Shown in pieces: positions 1-9,586 of a stretch of 64,000 bases of DNA. The notes under the pieces are model-generated. The model was not told the origin of the DNA, made no database searches, and saw nothing but the letters and a program-made list of their open reading frames with translations. The stretch lies in NCBI GenBank assembly GCA_005405945.1, contig BJHW01000001.1, forward strand, positions 6,944,001 to 7,008,000, written 5' to 3'. This DNA is from Streptomyces violaceusniger. Its GTDB lineage: Bacteria; Actinomycetota; Actinomycetes; Streptomycetales; Streptomycetaceae. Each line of letters opens with the position of its first letter. Within the stretch, counting starts at the first letter, position 1. The position numbers were made by a program, and so were the translations under genes.

Positions 1-123
1 CCGCGTGTCGCTTTTCGTCCCCCGGGGCGGTGGGAAATCCGGGAGATCGCTGTCGGCGCCCGTGACGACAGAAACCGACATCCGCGCGGGCCCCCGTCGC
101 TCGGCGCCCCGTCGCTCGGCCCC

Positions 124-1077
124 TCAACGCTCGGCCCCGCCCCGGCGCGGCGCATGCGCCCCCAGCTCGGTCAGCCGGCGCAGCAGCAGATCCGGTTTGG
201 TGTGCCGGGAGCACACGTACATCGCGAACATCATGCGGATGTCGGCCGGTTTGGAGTTGATCCCGCAGGCGGTCATGGCCCGGTCGATCTGCGTACGGAC
301 CGTGGAGACCTTCACATCGAGGTGGGCGGCCGTCTCCTCGTACGAGTACCCGTCCGCGTACCACTCCAGGGCCCGGACCTGGCCCTCGCTCAGCCCGGCC
401 GCCCAGGGGGAGAACACCACGGGCTCATGGGCGGGCGGCTGTTCGGCCGACGAGGCCATGTAGAGCGCGTCCAGCAGGGTCAGCTGGCCGAGCCCGGCCC
501 GGGCGCACTGCATCCGGAAGTCCCGCAGATCCTCCCCGTAGCGCTTCTCGCTGACGCCCAGCTCCTCCAGGATCCAGGCCACCCGGCCGCCACGGGCCGT
601 GCGCCCCAGCAGATCGGCGAAGTACGGCGGCACGCTGAGCCCGCATTCGCGCACCGCCGTCTCCAGGGCGGAGGCCAGATGCGGTTTCAGCCAGTGCGGA
701 TGGTTGCGGGCGTCCCATACGGCATTGGCCAGGACCGCCGCGCCGACCGTCTTGCCGAAGACCGCCTTCGCCCCGCACACCCAGGGGGCCACCCGCTGGC
801 GCCACTGCTCCGCCGCCGTGCACACCACCACGTCCGAGCGGCGCACCAGATCGGCGAACTGCTCGGCGGTGCCGACCCCCATCATGTCCGCCACGCACAC
901 GTCGTACTCCGCGCCGCTCACCTCGAGCTGCTCCACGGAGTCCACCTCGCTGACCACGGTCAGCCGTGGATCGGCGTTCAGCGCGGCCACCAGGCCGCGT
1001 CTGGTCATCTCATGGTCCTCGACCACCGCCACCTGGAGTGGCTGCTTCGGTCCGTACTCGGCCGACTCGTCCCTCAT
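124..1077 (-). CDS. LuxR-family response regulator
   Basis: A 317-residue two-component response regulator. The N-terminal receiver is seen in VAVVEDHE (acidic pocket, about residues 16-23) and YDVCVADMMG, whose Asp near residue 64 is the probable phosphoacceptor. The C-terminus has a LuxR/NarL helix-turn-helix at about residues 225-290 (GLSEGQVRALEWYADGYSYE, then STVRTQIDRAMTACGI). Its ATG overlaps the stop of the upstream histidine kinase by 4 bp (ATGA), so the two are translationally coupled and probably form one signalling pair. The receiver-HTH linker of about 80 residues is longer than usual. The target genes are not evident. Confidence 0.85.
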   Translation of the reverse strand: MRDESAEYGPKQPLQVAVVEDHEMTRRGLVAALNADPRLTVVSEVDSVEQLEVSGAEYDVCVADMMGVGTAEQFADLVRRSDVVVCTAAEQWRQRVAPWVCGAKAVFGKTVGAAVLANAVWDARNHPHWLKPHLASALETAVRECGLSVPPYFADLLGRTARGGRVAWILEELGVSEKRYGEDLRDFRMQCARAGLGQLTLLDALYMASSAEQPPAHEPVVFSPWAAGLSEGQVRALEWYADGYSYEETAAHLDVKVSTVRTQIDRAMTACGINSKPADIRMMFAMYVCSRHTKPDLLLRRLTELGAHAPRRGGAER

Positions 1078-2357
1078 CCGACGCCCCCTTGACTCGGCTC
1101 GGTCGTGTAGCTCGGCTCGGTGTTGTTGTCCCGTTGGATCGGCAGGGTGAGCGTCACCTGCGTGAACCCGGCGACCGACCGCACCCGCAGCGCCCCGCCC
1201 CGCTCGCGCAGCAGGCTCTCGTGCAGCGCCAGCGACCGCATGGCGCCGACCCCGCGCGCCAGCACCGCGGGCGGGAAGCCCACGCCCTCGTCGGTGACGA
1301 CCAGCTCCACCAACTCGCCGCCGTCGGCGTCCTCGACGAGGTCCACGTGCAGCACCGCGTCGTGCACCCCGGCGCTGCGCTCCACATTGATCAGCAGGGC
1401 GCGCAGCGCGGGCTCCAGCAGTTCCACCTGGGAGGGCAGCACCCGGGCCGCGGCGCCGACCACCCGGTCGGTGACGATCGGCTCCACGGTGAGGGTGTCG
1501 TTGGTGGCCAGGGCCACCTGCCGGTGGACCATGCCGATCAGCGGCACCGACTCGCTGAACCGCCCGGTGCCGATGAAGGTGGCCAGCCGCTCCCGCGCCA
1601 CCACCGCCGATTTGCGCAGCGAGTCGATCTGCTCGGGATCCGAGGCGTCGATCCGCTGGAAGGCGTTGAGGGTGTGGCCGAGGTGGTTGTGGAGCTCGAT
1701 GGCGAGCAGTTTGCGCTGCTCCTGCTCATGCAGCTGAAGACTCATGTCGCCCAGGTCGGCGGCGAGTTGCAGCAGGAATGCGGCGCCGCGGCGGATGAGA
1801 TACGCCAGCGCCCCGTAGCCGGTGAGCCCGATGAGCACATCGGAGCGGGCCAGCGCCGCCGGGCCGCCGTCGCCCAGGGCGACGACCGCGGCGTAGGAGG
1901 CGGCGATCGCGCTGGTGCCGGTGAGCAGCACCCGCCGCGGCTGGCCGAGCGCCGAGCCGATGCCCGCGGCCGAGATCTGCTCGGTGGTCAGCACCAGCAG
2001 CGGGGCCATGTCCTGCGACCGGTGCGAGCCCATGACCAGCGCACACGCCCACAGGAACGCCACGGCCGAGCACAGCTCCACACCGGCCGCCACACCGTCG
2101 TACGTGGTCGGCGGCGCGGCATGCGGATCGGGCCGGACGCCCGCGCGCTCCCGCTCGGTGTCGTCCGCGATCACCCGCCGGTGGTTGCGGACGATGCGCG
2201 CGACGAACCACAGGGATTCGGCCACCACCGCGATCAGCAGCAGCGACGCCCCGCCGCGGTGCGACAGATGGCCCGCGATCCCGGGCACCGTCACCGCCAG
2301 CTGGATGCCGTGCATCAGACGGAAGATCAGCAGGATGCGCAGCATCTGCCATTCCAT
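1074..2357 (-). CDS. Sensor histidine kinase (HisKA_3-like), partner of the regulator at 124-1077
   Basis: A membrane sensor kinase. Several hydrophobic segments precede a phosphoacceptor region reading ELHNHLGHTLNAFQ and a C-terminal ATPase domain whose G1 box reads VTDEGVGFPP. In the DesK/NarX family the box is normally ELHD followed by a His; here the Asp is Asn and the His is kept. The ATPase N-box (LLINVERSAG) is also divergent. I chose the ATG at 2357 (MEWQMLRILLIF, just before the first membrane segment); the frame is open much further upstream, so an earlier GTG start cannot be excluded. The 4-bp overlap with the response regulator makes the pairing secure. The ligand is unknown. Confidence 0.75.
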   Translation of the reverse strand: MEWQMLRILLIFRLMHGIQLAVTVPGIAGHLSHRGGASLLLIAVVAESLWFVARIVRNHRRVIADDTERERAGVRPDPHAAPPTTYDGVAAGVELCSAVAFLWACALVMGSHRSQDMAPLLVLTTEQISAAGIGSALGQPRRVLLTGTSAIAASYAAVVALGDGGPAALARSDVLIGLTGYGALAYLIRRGAAFLLQLAADLGDMSLQLHEQEQRKLLAIELHNHLGHTLNAFQRIDASDPEQIDSLRKSAVVARERLATFIGTGRFSESVPLIGMVHRQVALATNDTLTVEPIVTDRVVGAAARVLPSQVELLEPALRALLINVERSAGVHDAVLHVDLVEDADGGELVELVVTDEGVGFPPAVLARGVGAMRSLALHESLLRERGGALRVRSVAGFTQVTLTLPIQRDNNTEPSYTTEPSQGGVG

Positions 2358-2698
2358 GTCCCGGCGGGCCAGCCGGTGCCGGTGCGCCGGCGGTTCGGCG
2401 ACCTGGTGATATCCGTCGGTGGGGCGCGGCGCCCGCCCGCGCCCCCGCTGTCGTTCCTCGCGTGGCCACGCCCACGCCCACGCCCATGAACGCGGCCGCA
2501 GCCGCCCCCGTAACCGAGCCACGTGCCCCCCGATTTCCCCCGGATTCCAGTGTGCGGTGACCGGGGGCGGCGCAATAGGGACCCTTGGCCCTGGTGGACC
2601 CGCGTGTGCGAGTACGGGAGGGCGCTCGGAGGCACACCGGGGGCGCGTGGCGCGTTCCTTTTCGCGCCGCCCCGCCGCACCTGCGGCGCCTCGGGCCG
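2358..2698. other. Intergenic stretch, no gene seen
   Basis: About 340 bp between the serine hydrolase and the histidine kinase, both on the minus strand. It should contain the kinase promoter. The only distinctive item is a 15-mer at 2569-2583 (minus-strand reading GGTCCCTATTGCGCC) that recurs at 26848-26862. ORFs crossing this stretch lack typical codon bias. Confidence 0.5.
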
Positions 2699-4018
2699 TT
2701 ACGCCTCCCGCGCCGCCAGGCTGGTCCGCACCGCGCGCACGAGCGCCTGCGCACGCGGATCGGCGGTGACGCCGCGCCGCATACCGTTGGTGACGTAGGC
2801 AAAGCCGATGCGCGCCTCCGGGTCGGCGAAGGCGAGGGAGCCACCGCGCCCCGGGTGGCCGAACGAGCCCGGCCCCAGCAGCGGGCAGGCCGGGCCGTGC
2901 AGCATGTAGCCGAGGCCGAAGCGGGTGCCGACCACCAGGACCTGGTCCGGGCCCGCCGACTCCTCGGTACGGGCCATCGTCAGCGTCGCCGGGGCGAACA
3001 GCCTGCCCCCCGAGCGGGCCGTACGGGCCGAGGGCAGCGGGCCGATCAGCGCCGCGTAGAAGCGGGCCAGCGCCTCGGCGGTCGCCACGCCGCCCGAGGC
3101 GGGCAACTCGGCGGCCAGATACGCGGGATCGTTCTCGTCCGGCAGCGGGGTGATCGCGGCGAACGCCCGCCGGGTCAGCGACTCGGGGTCGCGATACGCC
3201 TCGGCGACCGACCGCTTGGGGCGCAGCCGCGGCCCGTGGGCGGCGGGCGCGGAGAGCGCCTCCACCGCAGCGATCCGGCCCACCCGGCCCCGCTGCTCCT
3301 CGGGCAGCCCGAGCCACAGGTCGAGCCCGAGCGGCCGGGCGATCTCCTCGGCGATCCAGCGCCCGATGGTCCGCCCGGTGACCCTGCGCACCAGCTCGCC
3401 CAGCAGCCAGCTGTACGTCTGGGCGTGGTACCCGTGCGCCGTACCGGGCTCCCAAACGGGCTGCTGGGCGGCGACGGCCCGCGGCCCGGATATGCCGTCG
3501 ACGGCCTCGGCGGGGGTCAGCGGGGTGTCGAGCACGGGCACGCCGGTGCGGTGCGCGAGCAGATGCCGCACCAGCACCCGCTCCTTGCCGGCCGCCTTGA
3601 ACTCCGGCCAGTAGGTGCTGACCCGGCCGTCCAGGTCCAGCTGGCCGCGCTGGTGCAGCAGCAGCGGCACGGCGGCGGCCACGCCCTTGGTGACCGACCG
3701 GACGACCTGGGCGGTGTCCTGGGTCCAGGGCTCGGGGCCGCCGTCGGACCCCTCATGGCCATCGGAGTCCTCGGAGCCCGCACGGCCCGTGGGCCCCTTA
3801 CGGTCGCCGGAATCCTCGCCGCCGTCGGAATCCTCGCCGCTGTCGGGGTCCTGGCCGCCGTCGGGGGTCTTCGTACCGCCCCACAGGTCGACGACCTTCT
3901 CGCCCTCCCGGTAGAGGACCACGGCCGCGCCGCGCTCGCCGTGCCGGGCGAAGTTCGCCGCGAAGGCGTCCCGGACCGGTTCGAAACCGTCTGCCACCGT
4001 GCCCTGGACGTCCACCAC
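2699..4018 (-). CDS. Serine hydrolase, beta-lactamase / EstB-like esterase family
   Basis: A 439-residue member of the class C beta-lactamase/DD-peptidase fold (Pfam Beta-lactamase). The SxxK nucleophile motif is SVTKG, within VVRSVTKGVAAAV. The later tyrosine motif region is HGYHAQTYSWLLGELVRR, and HPGRGG near the C-terminus stands where KTG is found in true beta-lactamases; this points to an esterase or peptidase-like hydrolase rather than drug resistance. No signal peptide is seen, so it is probably cytoplasmic. An unusual Asp/Gly/Ser/Glu-rich insert of about 45 residues (near residues 48-92) sits before the SxxK. GTG start at 4018 with a GGGAG-type site upstream. Substrate unknown. Confidence 0.8.
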   Translation of the reverse strand: MVDVQGTVADGFEPVRDAFAANFARHGERGAAVVLYREGEKVVDLWGGTKTPDGGQDPDSGEDSDGGEDSGDRKGPTGRAGSEDSDGHEGSDGGPEPWTQDTAQVVRSVTKGVAAAVPLLLHQRGQLDLDGRVSTYWPEFKAAGKERVLVRHLLAHRTGVPVLDTPLTPAEAVDGISGPRAVAAQQPVWEPGTAHGYHAQTYSWLLGELVRRVTGRTIGRWIAEEIARPLGLDLWLGLPEEQRGRVGRIAAVEALSAPAAHGPRLRPKRSVAEAYRDPESLTRRAFAAITPLPDENDPAYLAAELPASGGVATAEALARFYAALIGPLPSARTARSGGRLFAPATLTMARTEESAGPDQVLVVGTRFGLGYMLHGPACPLLGPGSFGHPGRGGSLAFADPEARIGFAYVTNGMRRGVTADPRAQALVRAVRTSLAAREA

Positions 4019-4176
4019 TGTCCGACTCCCGCCATGCCGACCCGAGCGTGTGTGCTGTGTTTCTCTTATGGTGCAACGCCCCGCGCGGGAGGATCATGCC
4101 GGGGCCGGGCATGATCCCGGCGGACCCGCCGCCATGGGGCGGCGGCGGTCCCGGAGCCGACGGGAAGGGGCACACG

Positions 4177-4977
4177 GTGCGGAGATTCGAGGGCTACGCG
4201 GTCATGCTCACCGGCGCGGGGCGCGGGATCGGGGAGGTGACCGCCCGCCGGTTCGCCGACGAGGGCGCCCGGGTGCTGATCACCGACCAGGACGGCGAAC
4301 GGGCCGCGAAGGCCGCCGCGTCCATACGGGCGGACGGCGGCGAGGCCGAGTCGCTGGGCTGCGACGTGGCCCGGCGGGCGGACGCCGAGGCGGCCGTGGC
4401 GCACGCCGTAAGCAGCTTCGGAAGGCTGGACGTCCTGGTCAACAGCGCCCATTCGTGTCACGTCGACACCCCGCTGTTCGAGGACCAGGCGGACGACGAG
4501 TGGCAGCAGGACATCGACATCACCCTCGGCGGCGCCTTCCGCTGCTCCCGCGCCGCGCTGCCGCAGCTGGCCGCCGCGGACGGCCGGGGCGCGATCGTCA
4601 ACGTCGGCTCGGTCAACGGCCTCCAGGACTTCGGCAACCACGCCTACAGCGCCGCCAAGGCGGGCCTGGGCAGCCTCACCCGCACCCTGGCCGCCCACGC
4701 CGCGGGACGGGGCGTCCGCGTCAACCTCGTGGCTCCCGGGACGATCCGCACCCCCGGCTGGGACGGCCGGGAGGACACCCTGCGCCGCGCCGCCGAGGTC
4801 TACCCCCTCGGGCGGGTCGGCGAACCCACCGACATCGCCGCCGCCATCACCTTCCTCGCCTCCTCCGACGCCGCCTGGATCACCGGGATCACCCTTCCCG
4901 TGGACGGCGGCATCACGACCACGAACGTGGCGGTGCGCAGGGCCTTCGGTCACTTGGAGACGCCCAGCGAGACATAG
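4177..4977 (+). CDS. Short-chain dehydrogenase/reductase (SDR)
   Basis: A 266-residue classical SDR: an NAD(P)-dependent Rossmann-fold oxidoreductase with the cofactor motif TGAGRGIGE near the N-terminus and the catalytic YSAAK (Tyr-x3-Lys). The catalytic Ser region is NVGSVNG. One motif departs from consensus: NNAG is replaced by VNSAH. The GTG at 4177 is preferred over upstream ATGs because GAAGGGG lies about 6 nt upstream and the protein then begins at the Rossmann strand. It converges with the caspase/solute-binding gene and overlaps its 3' end by 28 bp. The substrate cannot be inferred. Confidence 0.85.
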   Translation: MRRFEGYAVMLTGAGRGIGEVTARRFADEGARVLITDQDGERAAKAAASIRADGGEAESLGCDVARRADAEAAVAHAVSSFGRLDVLVNSAHSCHVDTPLFEDQADDEWQQDIDITLGGAFRCSRAALPQLAAADGRGAIVNVGSVNGLQDFGNHAYSAAKAGLGSLTRTLAAHAAGRGVRVNLVAPGTIRTPGWDGREDTLRRAAEVYPLGRVGEPTDIAAAITFLASSDAAWITGITLPVDGGITTTNVAVRRAFGHLETPSET

Positions 4978-7715
4978 TCGTAAGCGCCCTGCCAGGGGTC
5001 GCTCGTGTAGACGTTGGTCAGATGGGAGCCGCGCCAGAGCACGCTCTTCTGGAACAGGATGGGCAGATACGCGGCGGAGTCGGCGATCCTCCGATTGATC
5101 TGCGCGTAGTCGCTCCCGGCCTTTTCCGGGTCCTGTTCGGCGATGGCCGTGTCGAAGAGGTGGTCGATCGTGGGGTCGTCCACCTCCGCGACATTGACGT
5201 TTCCGGTGCTCGTGATGAAACGGCTGTCGGCGACCGGTTGCAGAAAGCTCTGACCGGTGGGGAAGTCGGCGCCCCACCGGTAGATGACGATGCCGTATCC
5301 CTTCTTCTTCACCACCTGGGGTGCGCCCATCGTCTCGCTGTATCGGGCGCCGTCGATCTGATCGATCTCGGTGTCGATACCGACCTTCCGCAGCGACGAC
5401 TGGAGCGACTGGGCGACAGCTATATCGGTTGGGCGGTTGTTCCGCACCGCGATGGTGGTCGTGAAGCCGTTCGGCTTTCCGCACGCCTTCAGCTCCTCCT
5501 CGGCCTTGGTGGCGTTCGTGCCGTCGTTCTTGAGCGCCTCGTACGGGTCGTAGGAGGATTCGGAGCCGCTGATGGAGGGCGGGAGCATATGGGGCGCGAT
5601 ATCACCGGAGAGCACACCGCCCGCTGCGGTTCGCATATTCTCCCTGTCCGCCGCGTAGAGGACCGCCTTACGGCAATGGGCGTTGTCCAGGGGTTTGACC
5701 GAGCGCGGGAGGGCCGCGAACAGCAGCAGCTGGGTGTACGGGTTGTCCAACCGGGACGTGAGGTCGGAGCTGCCCCGGGCCTTGGCGAGGGCGGGCCCGG
5801 TGAGTCCGGAGTATCCCAGGTCCAGGTCGTACTGGCCCGAGAACAGTGCCTCGGCCCTCGCCTGCTCATCGTTGTTGACAGCCACCGTGATCCGGTTGGG
5901 AAGGGCGGTGCGGATCGGGTCGGAGGACTGCTTCCACTCGGTATTGCGGACGAGTTCCAGTGACTTGCCCGGCTGGTAGGGGCCGAATTTGTACGGCCCG
6001 AGGAGAACGGCCTGGCCGTGTACCTGTCCTTGGTGTCCTTCTCCTTTTTCACGGGGATCCGGACGGCGTGGCGAGCATGCGCTCGAAGTCGCCGTTGGCC
6101 TTCGGTAGTCTGAAGACGATGGTCCTGTCGTTCGGGGTCTTGATGGCCTTCAGGCCGAGCTTGTCCTTGTACGGCCCTTTGTAGGTGAGGTCCGGATCGA
6201 GCGCCTGCTGAATAAAGACCGGCCCACCCGGGATCTCGTCCTGGGCCCAGACCCGCTCGATTCCGTATTTGATGTCATAGGACGTGATCGGGGAGCCGTC
6301 CTCCCAGGTGATCCCCTTGCGCAGGGTGTAGGTGTACGTCTTACCGCCGTCGGTCACCTCGGCCGTCTTCTCCGCGAGGTCCGGGACCAGTTCGGCGCCG
6401 TCCTTACCGGGCTTGGGGGCGTAGGTGACCAGTTGGCGGGCGTAGTAGCGGGAGAAGTTCCAGATGTAGCCGTAATAGGTGCGTTGGGGGTCCCATGAAT
6501 CCGCGTCGTTCTGGCTGATGAACTTCAGCGTCCCGCCCGATTTCGTCGAGGCGTTGACGACGGCGCCCTTGGTCGCGGCGTTGTACCCGGAGGTGGGGCC
6601 CGGCTTCGGCTTGCCGGACGACTTCGAGGTGTCGCGCCCGGTGTTGTGCCCGGAGTCGTCGTGGGACGAGTCCTTCATCCAGGACATCGCCAGGGGCACC
6701 CCAGTAGCCACCAGGGCCACGAAGAGTGCTCCCGCCAGCCCGTAGGTGACGGCGCGGCGGCGTCCCCGGGAGGCGCCGCCGGGGAGGGGAGCGGGGCGGG
6801 CGACGGCAGGGCCATCGGCGACCAGGTGGGCATCGGCGGCACGGCGGGCAGCGGCGCGGGCGGCGGCGTCGGCTCGTGGCCGTATGGCGGGTGCGCCGTC
6901 GGCTCGTGGCCGTACGGGGTGGGCGGCGGCGTCGGCTCATGGTTGTACGGCCGGGGCGGCGGGCCGAAGCCGGGCGGTGCCCAGGCGGCGTTGCGGGCCA
7001 GGGCGAGCCCGCCCGCCGTATTGCGGTCGCGCTTCTGCGGCAGCGGCCGCCCCTTGGCCCGCAGCGCCGCGTACACCGCCGCGTAGACCGTGTCCAGGTC
7101 CAGCAACTCCGGCCCGCCCGGCACCCCTTCGCGCAGCAGCCGCAGCAGCTCGCCCGTGAAGGCCGTATGGGTCTCACCGGGCGGGGCGAGCGCGAAGCTG
7201 GTGTCGGGGACGGAGGCGAGCAGATAGGTGCCCTCGATCTCCACCTGGTCGATGACCGCCTCGGCGGCCGCCGCGCTCATGAAGCCGAGCACGCGTCCGC
7301 TGAAGCAGCAGTCGAGCAGCATCACCTGGCGCCCGGCCCGCCCGTCCAGCACGACGTCGCGCAGCGTGCCGTACGGCAGTCCGGTGTACGAGCGGTGCTG
7401 TAGGGACCCCGTCAGCCCCAGGAAGAGCTCGCCGCGGCGCGGTTCCACGAGGCCGTGTCCGGCGAAGTACACCAGCAAGGTGTCCGTGGCTTCCTCGGCC
7501 GCGGTCCGGACGGCCTCGAGGACCTCGACCGCGGTGCCGGGGTCCTCGATGACCGTGCAGTGCTCGGGCGCCAGCCCCCAGGAGCCGGGGGCGCACAGGG
7601 CCGCGGCCAGCGCGCTCAGGTTGTTGGCCACCGCCGGGATCTGCTCCAGGTGGGCATAGCGGCTGGTGCCGATGAGCACCGCGCGGGTGGCGGCCGGGTC
7701 GGGCAGAACGGCCAC
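4950..7715 (-). CDS. Caspase (EACC1-associated type) - TM - family 5 solute-binding protein fusion (frameshifted in this assembly)
   Basis: One long gene recovered across three single-base deficits (6781-6784, 6053-6056, about 6015-6019). Repaired it encodes about 922 residues. Residues 1-230 are a C14 caspase-like protease, with the catalytic His in YFAGHGL and Cys in LLDCCFSG. A Pro-rich linker follows (repeated PYGHEPT units), then one membrane helix (YGLAGALFVALVATGVPLA). The remaining ~530 residues are an extracytoplasmic SBP_bac_5 oligopeptide-binding domain (TLRKGITWEDGSPITSYD; LLGPYKFGPYQPGKS; DPWQGAYDYVSLG). GTG start 2 bp after the EACC1 stop, with GGAGAAGGG upstream. No ABC permease or ATPase is nearby, so the binding domain is probably a sensor. 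The caspase-EACC1 pairing is a known theme of predicted conflict systems; the fused exterior sensor is inference from order and topology. Confidence 0.75.
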
Positions 7716-7717
7716 GG

Positions 7718-8119
7718 CTACCGCCCTTCTCCGCCGCCCTGACGATCCGGTTCCGGTTCGGGTTCCCGTTCCGGTTCGGGGGCGGCCGGGCGCTCCAGCG
7801 CGTCGATCAGCCGCCGCAGCTCCTCGTCGCCGCCGCTGTCGATGTCGACCGTAAGGTCGCCACGGCGCACGGTGATCCGTGGGCCGTGCGGCCGCGTCTG
7901 CCGCCAGGTGGACAGCGCCAGCGCGAAGGAGGCCGCGCTCCAGGCGTTGTCGGTGACCAGCTGCAGCACATCGGTGAGCACGCCCATCTGGCCCGGCGAC
8001 GGCTCGGCCTGGACCAGCTCCACCCGGACGCCACGGCGCGCGCCCGGATCCCGTCTCAGCCAGTCGTGGAGCGAACGGAGCTCCGCCTCCCCACCGCTCA
8101 CCGCTACGTCGATCCGCAC
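7718..8119 (-). CDS. Effector-associated constant component EACC1 protein
   Basis: A 133-residue protein matching the EACC1 family as I know it: an N-terminal strand (RIDVAVSGGEAELRSL) followed by HDWLRRDPG, the conserved MGVLTDVLQLVTDN helix, an Ala-rich helix ending ALALSTWRQTR, then a short beta-hairpin (ITVRRGDLTVDI) and a Glu/Pro-rich tail. EACC1 was defined computationally as a small constant partner of varied effectors (caspases, trypsins) in NTP-dependent conflict systems. GTG start at 8119, with AAGGGGG about 6 nt upstream. It lies directly upstream of the caspase fusion (2-bp gap), so the two are almost certainly co-translated. Biochemical role unproven; possibly an adaptor that recruits or activates the caspase. 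Confidence 0.8.
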   Translation of the reverse strand: MRIDVAVSGGEAELRSLHDWLRRDPGARRGVRVELVQAEPSPGQMGVLTDVLQLVTDNAWSAASFALALSTWRQTRPHGPRITVRRGDLTVDIDSGGDEELRRLIDALERPAAPEPEREPEPEPDRQGGGEGR

Positions 8120-8207
8120 CAAGTCCCCCTTGTGACGACGGTCTCCCGATTCTGTCCTACTCAGGGGCATTCGCGCAGGACCAACGGAGAGCGGGAGTAA
8201 CGGGCGG

Positions 8208-9095
8208 TCAACCCGCGTGCAGCATCAGTCCGATGCCCGCCACCATCAGCCCCGCCGCCGCGATCCTCGGACCGCCGAACCGCTCCTTGAAGAACAGCGC
8301 CCCGATCGCCGCGCCCACGATGATCGACGATTCGCGCAGCGCCGCGATCGGGGCGAGTTCGGCCCGGGTCTGGGCCCACAGGACCAGACCGTAGGCGGCG
8401 ACCGACAGCAGCCCGCCGAGCAGCCCGCGCGCCGCGACCGGCCGCAGCTGCCCCAGGAGCGCACCGCGCCGGATCATCAGGGCACAGAGGGGGATGGCGA
8501 AGCCCTCCAGGATCATCAGCCAGGCGATGTAGCCGAGTGGGCTGCCGGAGGCGCGTACCCCCAGACCGTCCACGACGGTGTACGCGGCGATGGACAGACC
8601 GGTGGCGATGGCGGCCGTAAGGGCGAGCCACTGCGGTGCGCCCCCGCCGCTCTCCCCGCTTCCCTCGCGCTCGGCGTGCCGCGACCCCCTGATGCCCCAC
8701 AGCGCCACGCCCACCAGCCCCGCCGAGGCCAGCGCGATGCCCGCCGCCTGCCAGCGGTCCGGCCGCTCGCCGACGAAGACCGCGGCGGCCACGGTCACCA
8801 CCAGCGGGGCGGTGCCGCGCGCGATGGGGTACATCTGGCCGAAGTCGCCCAGGTGGAACGAGCGCATGAGCAGCAGCTGATAGACCACATGGATGGCCGC
8901 GGAGGCCAGTAGATACGGCCAGGCGTCCGCCGCGGGCAGCGGGGCGAACGGCAGCAGCGCCAGCCCGCACAGCGCCCCGCCGCCGCCCACCAGGGTGAAG
9001 GCGAGCAGCTGGTCCCTGATGCCGTGCGCGATGGCGTTCCAACTGGCGTGGGTGACGGCCGCGATGAGCACCGCGGCCGCGACCAGCGGGGTCAC
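8208..9095 (-). CDS. EamA/DMT-family transporter
   Basis: A 295-residue membrane protein with about ten hydrophobic segments arranged as two EamA repeats, typical of drug/metabolite transporters of the inner membrane. The second repeat ends with IGALFFKERFGGPRIAAAGL, a common EamA signature. The GTG start at 9095 overlaps the stop of the ybaK-like gene by 4 bp (GTGA), indicating an operon. Substrate cannot be predicted. It ends shortly before the EACC1 gene start, with about 88 bp between. Confidence 0.85.
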   Translation of the reverse strand: MTPLVAAAVLIAAVTHASWNAIAHGIRDQLLAFTLVGGGGALCGLALLPFAPLPAADAWPYLLASAAIHVVYQLLLMRSFHLGDFGQMYPIARGTAPLVVTVAAAVFVGERPDRWQAAGIALASAGLVGVALWGIRGSRHAEREGSGESGGGAPQWLALTAAIATGLSIAAYTVVDGLGVRASGSPLGYIAWLMILEGFAIPLCALMIRRGALLGQLRPVAARGLLGGLLSVAAYGLVLWAQTRAELAPIAALRESSIIVGAAIGALFFKERFGGPRIAAAGLMVAGIGLMLHAG

Positions 9096-9586
9096 GCGGA
9101 CCGCTCGCGCACATCCACCAGCGTGCCCTCGGCATGCGCGATCAGGGTCTTGGGGTCGAGCGGGAAGACGGTGTGGGGATCGCCCGCCGCGGCCCATACG
9201 GTCTCGTGGTCCAGCAGCCGGCGGTCGGCGAGGACGCGGGTACGGGTGCGGTGGCCGAAGGGCGGCACCCCGCCGATGGCATAGCCGGTGGTCTCCCGCA
9301 CCAGCGCCGCGTCCGCCCGGCGGACGCTCCCGGCGCCCAGTTCACGCCGTACGAGTTCGACGTCGACCCGTGACGCCCCGTCCATCAGCACCACCACCGG
9401 CTGTCCGTCCGCCTCGAAGACCAGCGACTTGACGATCTGGCCCAGCTCACAGCCGATCGCCGCGGCGGCCTCGGCGGCGGTACGGGTGGCGTCGGGGAAC
9501 CGGCGCACCTCGACGTCCAGGCCGAGCTCGCGCAGGGCGTCGGCGAAGCGGGGGTGGGCGGCGTTGTCAGGGGTGGAGTCGACCAT
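9092..9586 (-). CDS. YbaK/EbsC-type aminoacyl-tRNA deacylase
   Basis: A 164-residue single-domain YbaK/ProX protein, a family that hydrolyses mischarged tRNA (for example Cys- or Ala-tRNA-Pro). Diagnostic pieces are the early Ile-Val-Lys-Ser segment (GCELGQIVKSLVFEADGQPV), the GYAIGGVPPFGH loop and the ending DPHTVFPLDPKTLIAHAEGT. Cytoplasmic. First gene of a two-gene operon with the EamA transporter (4-bp overlap). The exact specificity within YbaK/ProXp cannot be told from sequence alone. Confidence 0.85.
   Translation of the reverse strand: MVDSTPDNAAHPRFADALRELGLDVEVRRFPDATRTAAEAAAAIGCELGQIVKSLVFEADGQPVVVLMDGASRVDVELVRRELGAGSVRRADAALVRETTGYAIGGVPPFGHRTRTRVLADRRLLDHETVWAAAGDPHTVFPLDPKTLIAHAEGTLVDVRERSA

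Noticed and set aside
966..2489. A 507-residue plus-strand frame opposite the response regulator and kinase
   Set aside because: Composition (Arg/His/Gln/Gly-rich) is that of an antisense GC shadow; the minus strand encodes a recognisable kinase in a coupled operon.
2699..4018. Antibiotic-resistance beta-lactamase
   Set aside because: No signal peptide and no KTG motif; the EstB-like arrangement points to an esterase or peptidase.
4950..6720. Ordinary oligopeptide ABC importer operon
   Set aside because: No permease or ATPase gene is nearby, and the binding domain has no lipobox; it continues from the caspase through a membrane helix.
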